Part shown: positions 55,176 to 64,000 of the stretch, one piece after another
Position numbering within the stretch: the first letter of the stretch is position 1
How the letters are laid out: each line of letters begins with the position of its first letter
DNA from: Branchinecta lynchi
Taxonomy: Eukaryota; Arthropoda; Branchiopoda; Anostraca; Branchinectidae
DNA length: 64,000 nt
Direction: 5' to 3'
Assembly (NCBI GenBank): GCA_023053575.1
Contig: JAKZAP010000003.1
Location: forward strand, 33,300,228 to 33,364,227
Made by a program: the position numbers and the translations under genes
Notes under the pieces: model-generated
Databases searched by the model: none
Told to the model about the DNA's origin: nothing
Seen by the model: only the letters and a program-made list of their open reading frames with translations

Positions 55176-56017
55176 ACAAGACAAAGGTTTCGATGGGAAA
55201 CCAAAAATTTAATATTTGGTCTAGACAGTCGGCCTCTTGGAGATATTCGGTCTTTGCCAGACTCCTTGATCACTTTTGCTATTCAAATTTAACAACAGAT
55301 TAATGCCAAGGGCTAGTCATCTGAGAAAACCAAGTTCAGGTATGGATTCAGCATGTGTGTTTACCCCTATACGTCCTATCTACCTTGAAGAAGTTGATCG
55401 AAACTTCCTGCCTTACTTCTGCCAAATATCCGGTTTCCGCCAGGTTCCGGGTGAACTACTTGTCCGACAGAAAATAAAAGGTCAATACGAAATTCAGCAT
55501 CTCTCCTTACCCCTATATCGAACCGCTAATCAACTTCAGATATTTTAACTTTAAAAAAAAAAAATCTGGTTTCGGCCGGATTCCGGGCGAACTGTATGTC
55601 CGGGTAGAAAATGATTGTAATTCTTGGATTCAGCATGTCGTCGTACATCTAAATCGAAAATTTAATCAACTTCAAATAAAACTGCTTTTGAAAATGTTTC
55701 CAGTTTTGACCGGACTCCGGACGAACTAATTTTCCGACGAGAAAATAAGTTTCAGATGTGGATTTCAGCATGTATTCTTAACGCTAGATTGACTATCTCA
55801 TTGGCTTTTTAAAATATTTTTTTCGTTCCTTAATATGAAACCCCCTACAGCTCTCATCTACGAACTTGACCTGTACTTTGACCCAATGGATCCTCATACC
55901 AGGTTTGAAACAAATATATCTACCTCTTCGAGAGTTATCGTGCTGACAGACGGACAGACAAACAACTTTTACGAAGTCATAGGTAGCCCTCCACTTACGT
56001 TTTGGGATCCCAAAAAC
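55176..56017 (+). repeat. Family A copy A9
   Basis: A diverged complete copy: ACAAGACAAAGGTTTCGATG at the left, four or so core units, the short GACGGACAGACAAAC tract at about 55948, and CCACTTACGTTTTGGGATCC at the right. Confidence 0.8.
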
Positions 56018-58726
56018 GGTAGCCTATGTATTAAAAATAGTCTGAATCTGGTTATATCGAACATTGGATCCGGCGAAAATTGTTGATACGATTTTTTAAG
56101 CATTTCATTGACTGCGGTGTGTCTCTTCGGGAAATGCGTTCCGGTTGTACCGAATGTAGTTTTAACTTCGACGTCGCCCGGTACCTTTGGAAAAACGAGG
56201 GGGGATGGGTGGGGGTGTGATCATGTTCTCGACTTATACTTGGCCGAGTTTATAAATTTCAGAAATATGATTCCTATGGTTAAGGTTAAGTCATGGTAAA
56301 CCGACTGGGCCTCTACTAGGCAGTGCGACGGCAAAACCCCTTGGATGGCTATCTCAGCGCAGTCAAGTGCAAGAATATTCCATTGTCACAGGCCACTGTT
56401 AAGATCATCGGTTGCATCTCGAGGCATTGCTGTCTTCCAACGATTGTTCGCAGATAATTCAGAAATGAATTATATTGAGGGGAGCCCACCGCTTGTGCAA
56501 ACTCTTCCTCTATTGTGATATTTGTATACGCTAAACTGGTGTCAGAAGGCAAAATGCAAAGCAATCGCTGTATTCTAAGGTATATTCGAATACTACCCTA
56601 AAACTACCCTAGAAAGAGTCGATAAGTTTTGAGTCTGTGTAACAAACTTGCAATCGGAACCTTTACCGACATTGCACCACTGGTCCCTTCACCCATGGGT
56701 ACACCAGTTGCAGCGTTGCCTTCTAACTGGAAATGCCCGCAGATTGCTTCCGCCCCCGAGCAATTTTCCACGCCAAAATCAAGTCGAGCGTTTTCTTGAA
56801 GGCATTGAAGAGTTCGTTGGTTTCGGATGTCTGCTAAGCCTGATTCTTGCGCGGCTGCTCAAATCCGGTTTTTGATTGGTGGATTTGTTGAATCGTGGAG
56901 GATTTGTGCAATTGAAGCACGACTGTTGTTGCCAACTAACCAGTTGCAACTTGGTCTGCCTGGTCTGTTAAAGCTTGCAAAAATGGAAAATAGGTAATGA
57001 TATTCCTTTTTCGATTTTGGCATCGTGTCCAGGCTTTGTGGGCGTATTAGGATATTCTCAAAGCGGATTTTTGCTAAAACGTTGAAAGGGAGTGGATGTG
57101 CCACGGATGATTACAGGAAGTTCCAGCCGGGTAAAATAGTTATTTAACGAATCTTGCTACTGTTGCTCTGGCGAAGAAATCTGAAACATAAGTCCTGTAC
57201 CACATTGGAGCCGGTCCACATTACTCGGTACTTGGGTTCGTCATGAGCGTCAGTATTAGTGTTCTTCACAAGGTGTGATTAAGATACGACTAATTAATTG
57301 TTTGCAGTATGTGTTTCAGCAAGTTTTGCTTGTGCCGACTCCGTATGCCAATTCCCACGAACAAAGGCTACGTGATAATTAACGTTTGCATTATCGTTGA
57401 ATCAGCCACCGCCCGACCCCGACAGTCTGTCCGAACCTAAATTGAGTGTTCTAAGAGTGCCATCTACTGCGTGCGTTTTATTTCTTCGCTAAGATGGATC
57501 TGTAGACTGGCACTCCTTCATTGGCCAATCAAGCGTCATACCGACAGTTAGAATTGTTTGTTTCTAGAGGTATATAGACCTTGGCAACATAACGCTTTTT
57601 TATAGTTATCAGATTCTTCTCTTTATTCGTTTTGTCTTTGTCGGTGGTCAGACATCGTTGCCAGTCATTACGTCACTCGATTCGTGACGTACACGCTACT
57701 AGTACATGTTCTACTGTGTGTATAGTCTCTGGAGGAAATGGCTGTATGGGGCTGATTGTCGTTGTTGCCAGATTACTAGTTGCTTGCTCCTGCTGTAATA
57801 GCGTGTACCCCGACACAGAACCTAGTGACGTTGATACCGTTTCAGGGTGGTGTGGTGGTGGTGGGGGGGGTGCACCTTATCTCACAGAATATATTTAAAT
57901 ATTTCCTACTATCTAACCGTTCGCCACCTGTGTGCAGTTCGGCGTCACCGGGATTCTCAACTTCCTTACATGCGTAGGTTGAATCATCAGTGCATTAGCA
58001 ACTGCATAATTATTTGTAGCACGAGTATGTAGGAAGCTAATAAATTGACCTGAACCTCACGTTCCGAGCGGATACACGGTGACATTCTCTGGTAAAGTGG
58101 ACATACAGAACCTGGAACAGAATATAATCATTATACATAATCTTAAATTGTACGTCATATTGACATGATACCATTGAGGTGGTATTTAACCAATACTTGA
58201 TTATTTCTGGAAATACTTTTAATCTCTATTTTTGTATACTAAATCGAACCTTGTAGCCTAACTCATTTAACATGTCTCCTTTCACTTTCATCGATGTTCT
58301 TGACCAAAACGTGTTGCCGTGTAAGAGAAGAATTTTTTATGCCTGAAATATATTATAGTAACTCATTTTGTTTCCTAAATAACAGTTACAACTGCTATCT
58401 GCGAATCATCAACATAACAAATTACAAATCACGGCTGGTTGATATTTAAAGAGGGGCCTTACAAATAAGGCACTCACGAAGATAAATACCTTTCGGTTGA
58501 GTTTATATGTGTATGGGGGGGGGGGGGGGGGGGGGGGGTGAAGAAGCCTTGGCTTGTCATTGTAGCTATTTGGAGTCTCGAAGTCAGGGAAAATGGTCCG
58601 ATGGTGGTCAAAGTTCATCGTCAGTTCATGTCTTCTATCCGCACGGGTCAGCAACTGAAGCTTGACCATACTGTAGAAGAAACATAATCCGGAACAAGCA
58701 CCACTTTGCACTACCTCTCTTGGATA
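56018..58726. other. No gene recognised
   Basis: Unique-looking sequence with a G-run of over 20 at about 58516-58538. Short frames at 56108-57104 and 57632-58032 lack motifs. Confidence 0.5.
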
Positions 58727-58734
58727 GACTCGAG

Positions 58735-59059
58735 CAAGGGCATCAGGTATGGGGGTGACGCTACCCCCCCCCCCGAATGTCGTCAACCAGTCGGTAAAAA
58801 ATAACCGAGTCGTCACGAAGCACCGCGTGTTTTCGTATAAACAGTTGATTTGTTCATGGAAACAGTCGTTTTTTTTTGAAAATCAGTCGATTTTTCATCA
58901 AAAAAGCAGTTTTTTCTTAAAAATACTCGGTTACTCTGAAAATCAGTCGATTTTTCGTCTAAAATATTGTTTTTTCTTGAAAAAAGTCGGTAAAAAGTGC
59001 CCAGCCAGTCGGTAAATACCTTGCCCCCCCCCAGACATTTTGTCTAGTAACGCCTTTGG
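58735..59059. mobile_element. hAT-like MITE with near-perfect 8-bp TSD
   Basis: Ends CAAGGGCATCA (58735) and, inward from 59059, CAAAGGCGTTA. Flanking octamers are GACTCGAG (58727-58734) and GACTCGAT (59060-59067), 7 of 8 the same. The interior has C-runs near both ends and repeated GAAAATCAGTCGATTTTT blocks in direct and inverted order. CA/RGG ends plus an 8-bp duplication fit hAT; no transposase is present. Confidence 0.62.
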
Positions 59060-59342
59060 ACTCGATTACTTTCTGTCTGTTCTACTGTCAGTCCGGGATG
59101 CCATAATGGACACGGAGGGACAGATGTATAATAGGTTGTTTTTAAAACTCGTGGATGGATAGTAAATTGGCGAAGAACGGCAATAGACTTCATCAGATCT
59201 TACAATAATGTTGTCAACATATTAAAAGTTTAACTGAAAAGCCTACGTATTTTGTACCTTTAACTGAATAGACTGCACCATTTGGATTGTGTTAAGGGAT
59301 TATTTCATTTTTAACTATTTGCTCTCGTATGACGTTCATAAT

Positions 59343-59647
59343 GAGCGTGTTCCACCCTTGTAACAATAGTTACTATTAGTTACTATTTCCGTTCCATCCT
59401 CACGAAAAGTTACTACGCTGACCGTTCCAACCTTGTCGGAATAGTAACTAATAGTTACTATTTGCTTACCATGCTCGGGAGCGTGGTAAGCGTAGTAACT
59501 ACGCATCTCTGGAACGTGATTGGTCGGATTCGCCCCTGGCGTGAGATCCTGCTGGAAAATAGAAAAATCGTTCCAGCCTTGACGGCAAAAAGCCAGAATT
59601 CGTGACGTCGTGCGTAGTAACTGCGGTAAGTAGGATGGAACACGCTC
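59343..59647. mobile_element. MITE with GAGCGTGTTCCA TIRs, TSD AAT
   Basis: Left end GAGCGTGTTCCACCC at 59343, right end complement GAGCGTGTTCCATCC from 59647. AAT lies on both flanks (59340-59342 and 59648-59650). The interior has several AGTTACTATT motifs on both strands. Related to 54612-54905. Confidence 0.78.
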
Positions 59648-59650
59648 AAT

Positions 59651-60552
59651 ATCTACGGCCGTCTCCACAATTCAAAATTCGACTAAATTTGAATCTCAGT
59701 GTAAACGTGGCTTTTCAGTAGTTTGTAATCAGCTTGGAGATGGTGAGATCACTGCGTGAACACTTGTTTTTCCTAAATCATTTTCGTCAAGCATACAACA
59801 CAGATACAAGTGCATAGAGGTACCACAAATCCGACAGGGAAATTACACTATATAAAATGAATATTCGTGAATAGCGGATCAACGATGTAACACATTTTGA
59901 GAGTGTCTTCAAGCCTCTTGAAATGAATAAGTGACGGCTAACTAGATTATCCTATCTCAGCCCTTTTTGACTAAACTTTAAAGTTTAACTGAACAGGCAA
60001 CTTATTTTTACATCTTAGATTCAAATACATTGAATTATTACAATACCTATTGGGGATTTTCATTCTGTCCACAATAGTCTTCAGTAGGGACGTTGGGAAT
60101 GTGGACGCTTTCCCATGGTGAATCCGTCCACAATTCGCCCGCGAAAATCACTGCACTATCACTATCACTAGCTAGCACTAGTTTTTGGCACTGCAGACTG
60201 CAGACACTTCTTTGTTTATTTGATACACAATTTATTTACTCGTTTGCTGCTGGTATTGTTGCCAAATGTTCCAGGCACCATAGAGATATCACAAAAACGG
60301 GAAGAGCGGCAAGCACAATGGGATAATCGATTATTTGGAAATATCAGAAAAACAAACTAACGCTTTTTCATCGGGTTTTCAAGATTATATAAGTGAACAA
60401 GTGATGGGTAACTAGACTGTCGTATCCTAGCCCTTTTCGGTTAAACTTTAACAAATTGGCTGGCATTGATGGTGATCCACAAGAGAGGGAGGGGCTGTGT
60501 CAAGACGAAGCTGATCGTTGGATTAGGACTAGTACGTCCTGGTTTTGACAAG
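59651..60552. other. No gene recognised; low-copy repeat
   Basis: GAGGTACCACAAATC.GA..GGGAAA and TGAATAGCGGA (59817-59880) recur inside the 1.45-kb direct repeats (39198-39260, 43849-43911), so part of this stretch belongs to the same dispersed repeat. Confidence 0.5.
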
Positions 60553-60567
60553 GCCTTTAATGTTAAC

Positions 60568-60746
60568 TATTCTTTAAGGGGAAGGAAACAAACCAGTAAT
60601 TATTACAGGCTTACAGGTTTGTTTCCTTCCCCGAAGTTAAACCAGAGGATTGACAGCCTGACGAGGACCCTTGACAAGAAGGGCCGAAATATCGCTGATG
60701 AAGAATCATAGCTGACGTATCCGTTGTAAACATTGTTTGAATAAAA
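60568..60746 (+). mobile_element. Hammerhead-like element with hairpin and target duplication (copy 6)
   Basis: Flanked by a 15-bp direct repeat GCCTTTAATGTTAAC at 60553-60567 and 60747-60761. It contains a perfect 17-bp inverted repeat (60578-60594 with 60616-60632, 21-base loop), then CTGACGA (60658-60664), stem GGACCCTT..AAGGGCC, GAAA (60686-60689), TATCGCTGATG, and the end TTTGAATAAAA. The duplication length and A-rich 3' end suggest insertion by target-primed reverse transcription of a 5'-truncated or short element. Confidence 0.68.
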
Positions 60747-60761
60747 GCCTTTAATGTTAAC

Positions 60762-62205
60762 AAACAACTCTTCGCTATGTCATTGCAGATCATTTCTTCA
60801 TTTGGCAACCGTCATTTCTCTCCAATATGTTAAGAATCCAATTCAATCTAATCGATATCTAATCCGGTTTCTAGTACGAATATCTTCACTGAAACTTTCA
60901 CAGTGTTTTCATGCTAAACAAGCTTAAATCAAATTTTTCGCTCTACTTTTCTCTGTGAGCTTCTTGCGGGGGTAGCTAATCGCAAGTTTCTGTGTTTCGC
61001 GGTTTGGCAACCTTTACACTTTGCGTGTCTAGATGAATGCCAATTCACAAATAAGCCTTTCTCTTATAAAATTAGGCAGTCAGTATAAATTGGCAGATGT
61101 GTCAGTAATTAATAGTGTGCATCGCATTTTTTTTGGAGCTATGGAGGAGTAAGCTGTTCATGGTTTCTTTCATTTGTATTCCTGTTCTGTTTGAATGGAT
61201 GTCGACTTGAGATGTTACGATAAAAATTTGATACACGAGTATTTCATGATGCGCTAGTTCGGGATGGTAAAATTCATAAAATTGTAAGTCCAAATTCAAA
61301 TTGGGTGGTTGGTCCCTGGTCCTTGACGAGTGCCATTTTCGATGGCAGGAGGCTTGGCGTAGTAATTTTGGTTTATGGTGCCATCTGGCAAGTTCTTAGA
61401 TGTGAGATTCAGAATATGTTAGTAGAAATTCGCCACAAGGTTAAAGTGGCACTATTTTGCCGTCTCTCTGCTTTGAGGGTGGTGCTTGTGATATTTTCCA
61501 CGAAGCCAACTTTCCATCGCTTGTATGTGTAGCAGTCTGTCCTTGCTGCAATTTTGCAGCAGGATAGTCCTTTTTTTTTCTTTCTAATTTCTTTTGTTTC
61601 TTCTTTAGTTGGCAGTTGCTGAAATAAAATATACAGTCAAAAGTTACCATTCAAAAATTGACTATAACTTGTTCCGGAAACTTCCAAAAATGTCTGTTCC
61701 TTCTTGTCGTCAATGTTGTCATATCTGTATTATTCTCTACAGGAGTGTTGCATGAAGCCGCCCTTACTATGGCACCGCCCACCCCCCAATTGGCCATGGT
61801 ACATGATCCTGCCACCTTGGATCATGAAGCTGCCACCCCCAGAAAAATCATGCAAATTCCAAGAAAACAGCAAATTTTGTTATTTGCAAAAGGTCAAGGA
61901 ACCTCTCTGACCAAACAGCTGGCCTCTAACTTCACACTGTAGCAAAATACTATTTTTAGCAAAGTGGGCGACTTCATGATCACTTGGGTGCCTATATTCT
62001 TTCGTGTTCTCCAGCTTAGCCTTGAACAATTACAAGTAAACTATGGTACCAGCAGAAAGTGAAGGTTCTAAGCTTCCTTTCAGGATACTCCAATGGATTT
62101 TATCTCAACCTTTACTCTTTTTCCCTAAGTCATTTCCCAAAAGTAGGAGTTTAGGGTGGCGGCTTCACGCAGCACTCCTGTATGTAGCGCGATGTTTCAT
62201 TTTTT
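60762..62205. other. No gene recognised; one open frame after an AG
   Basis: A frame from 61742 (after CTCTACAG) to TAG at about 61940 encodes VLHEAALTMAPPTPQLAMV and more. It is not in the phase EML needs and has no motif; I leave it as unexplained. Confidence 0.35.
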
Positions 62206-63533
62206 ATGGCACTTGCCTTCCGGCCAAGTGCCATATACCGATCACTTTTCCGTCGGTCTGTCGGTCGGTCGGTTAGTCCGGTGTTTGCGAGTTAGGGTAC
62301 TTCCAGATATGCTAGGACGATGAAACTTGGCAGGCATATTAGGGACCCGACCAAACTAAGTTGAAAATAGTCAGTTGCCCGATCCGACCATCGTGGGGAG
62401 AGGGAGGGGAGCCGGAATCCGGAATTTAGTGGCATGCATAACTTTCGTACGGGTTATCGGATCTTAATGAAAGTTGATATTTGGAGAGACGTCACGTCTC
62501 AGATGTTCCATTTCAAGTCCGGACCGAATCCGATGAATGTGGGGGGTGGGGCGCAGGGGGGACCGGAAATCATATGACAAGTTTAAAGTGGAGGGATCGG
62601 GATGAAACTTGGTGAGAGGAAAGAGCACAAGCGCTAGGTACATCATTGGCAGACGCGGACGGGATTCGTGCACTGTGGTGGGAGTTGGAGGGGGGGGGGA
62701 ATTCCGGTGATGCGGAGTTAAGTTACTTTTAGGTGGGCTGGGACAGTGAAACTTGGCAAGCGTACCAGGGACCGACCAAACTAACTTGGAAATAGTCACT
62801 TCCCCGATCCGACCACCGTGGGGGGAGTGGATGGAAGGGGAATCCGGAATCTAGAGGTACGTATAACTTTGGAACGGGTGATCAGATCTTAAGGAAACTT
62901 GATATTTGGAAAGACCTCGTGTCTTGGATGTCCCATGTGAAGTCCAAACCGGATCCGATTATTGTGGGGGGGGGGAGTCAGGGAGGGAGCCGTAAATCTT
63001 GTGACACGCTAAAAGTGGAGAGATTGGGATGAGACTTGGTGGGAAGAACAAGCACAAGCCCTAGATTCATCAGTGACAGAACTGGATCGGGTTCGAGCAC
63101 TGTGGGGAGGAAGGGGGGTCCGGAATTCCGATGATCACCAGTTAAAGTACTTCCAGATGTGCTAGGACCATGAAACTTCAACATTAGAGACTTGACATGA
63201 TTAGAATATTTTTGCCTCATGGGTTTTGCTTACAACTGAGTTCCTTAAAGTACAAATGATACTTTTGATTAAAATATACATTTCATTCTCCCGATGAGCT
63301 CATCATCATTTTTGCTTTAAGAGTTTTGATTACAGACGAATTTCTAGCGCCCCTAAAGTGCGCATCATCACAGCCAAATGTAATACCAAACGATACGTTC
63401 TCGTGATTTCCAAGGACCCATTATCTCAAGGGTTTTGCTTATAAATAATCACAACAAACCCACGAACTGAAGAATTCCTACTTTCATCCTCTGACCCAGC
63501 CTTGCAAGTGCTATATGAGCTTGCAGCTCTTGT
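62206..63533 (+). repeat. Family C element, copy C2
   Basis: Same plan as C1: ATGGCACTTG..CAAGTGCCAT hairpin at 62206-62234, GTCGGTCTGTCGGTCGGTCG tract, core units with GATGAAACTTGGCAGGCATA, period about 430 bp, and end GCAAGTGCTATATGAGCTTG with GCAGCTCTTGTT near 63531. It sits about 150 bp upstream of the EML HELP-exon acceptor. Confidence 0.82.
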
Positions 63534-63684
63534 TTTTTATATAGATTTATTTAAGATAAGGGAACGTCAGCATTGTAAACATGTAACCTCTTGTGTTTTT
63601 ACTTTTTTATCGACCGCATCATTTGTCGGAATATTACAAATTATCACCATTATAATTGTGAACAAACCCTAACTTTTTTTTCAG

Positions 63685-63991
63685 ACTTCGAGATGCCACC
63701 TTTAACGAAGAAGACGGCTACATCAAATTCTACCTGCGAGGGCGACCCATCGTTCTCTACCTACCCTCCCCCCTTATAGAAACCCTATGCCGTAACCCGG
63801 GTAGCCCCCGGCCCTCAAGCCAGGCTGAAACTTGAATGGGTATATGGATATAGAGGGAAGGATTGTCGATCAAACTTGTACCTTCTACCGACGGGGGAGA
63901 TGGTATACTTCATTGCTGGTGTGGTGGTGCTATTTAATGTGGAAGAGCAAACGCAGAGGCACTACCTGGGTCACACCGATGACGTTAAGTG
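63685..63991 (+). CDS. EML: EML gene, HELP-motif exon with one-base frameshift
   Basis: Acceptor TTTTTTTTCAG, donor GTAAGT at 63992. It encodes the hydrophobic EML protein (HELP) region that starts the tandem beta-propeller. First frame (63686 onward): LRDATFNEEDGYIKFYLRGR, the usual lead into RGRP. The family motif LKLEWVYGYRGKDCRSNLYL, then LPTGEMVYFIA, VVVLFNVEEQTQRHYLGHTD and DDVK, lies in the next frame, open from 63780. The first frame reaches TGA at 63833-63835, so one extra base lies between about 63780 and 63830; the ACCC run at 63782-63785 is the simplest place. An assembly indel is more likely than a broken gene, since both halves are well conserved. The exon ends in the split Cys codon (TG|) seen in EML proteins, and the gene continues beyond the window. 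Confidence 0.9.
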
Positions 63992-64000
63992 GTAAGTGGG

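Noticed and set aside
61742..61942. EML or other host exon
   Set aside because: Wrong phase for the EML exons on either side, no motif, no donor that fits.

Overview
This window is intron-rich, repeat-dense animal nuclear DNA, most likely from an invertebrate. The host gene has GT-AG introns, the LINEs have metazoan-type ORF2 proteins, and the repeats are tRNA-derived SINEs, TIR MITEs and 'pearl'-like elements with tandem-repeat cores. I cannot name the species or phylum. No prokaryotic gene organisation, rRNA or CRISPR array was seen.

The only host gene I can support is an echinoderm microtubule-associated protein-like (EML) gene on the + strand. Its 5' half is spread over about 49 kb: a coiled-coil (TD) exon at 15295-15450, a probable Pro/Ser-rich exon at 18406-18543, linker exons at 25668-25771, 28221-28341 and 44801-44875, and the HELP exon at 63685-63991, after which the gene runs off the window. 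The intron phases of the last four exons fit one another. The HELP exon has a one-base frameshift in this assembly. The link between 18406-18543 and 25668 does not keep phase, so an exon is probably missing there. No first exon or promoter was identified.

Nearly everything else is mobile DNA. 1-15 kb (upstream or in intron 1): pearl-like family A copies, a diverged repeat pair, a LINE 3' end, and a 2.3-kb family C element. 15-25 kb: a SINE split by a MITE, a second MITE, hammerhead-like repeats. 24-30 kb: family A copies, a LINE 3' end and a SINE. 30.3-35.3 kb: a 5,056-bp composite with 14-bp CCCC-starting TIRs and a possible ATAT target duplication. It holds a decayed PiggyBac transposase and a nested 3-kb element with 29-bp hairpin-ended TIRs, and it sits inside a family A copy. 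35.5-38.4 kb: a minus-strand two-ORF LINE (RTE/RTEX-like) whose ORFs overlap as TAATG. 38.6-44.7 kb: a CR1/L2-like LINE with an uninterrupted ORF2, lying exactly between two 1.45-kb direct repeats. 45-64 kb: LINE remnants, a foldback MITE, four more family A copies, two GCGTTCC-type MITEs, a hAT-like MITE, a hammerhead-like element with a target duplication, and a second family C element just before the HELP exon.

The insertions are nested and can be ordered in time: family B in family A; PiggyBac composite in family A; MITE in SINE; foldback MITE in a LINE tail; hammerhead-like repeat in another repeat. The most interesting signals are the hammerhead-like repeat with a covarying stem, the tandem-core families built on units of about 137-147 bp, the hairpin-chain element, and the two LINEs with unusual ORF1/ORF2 coupling.
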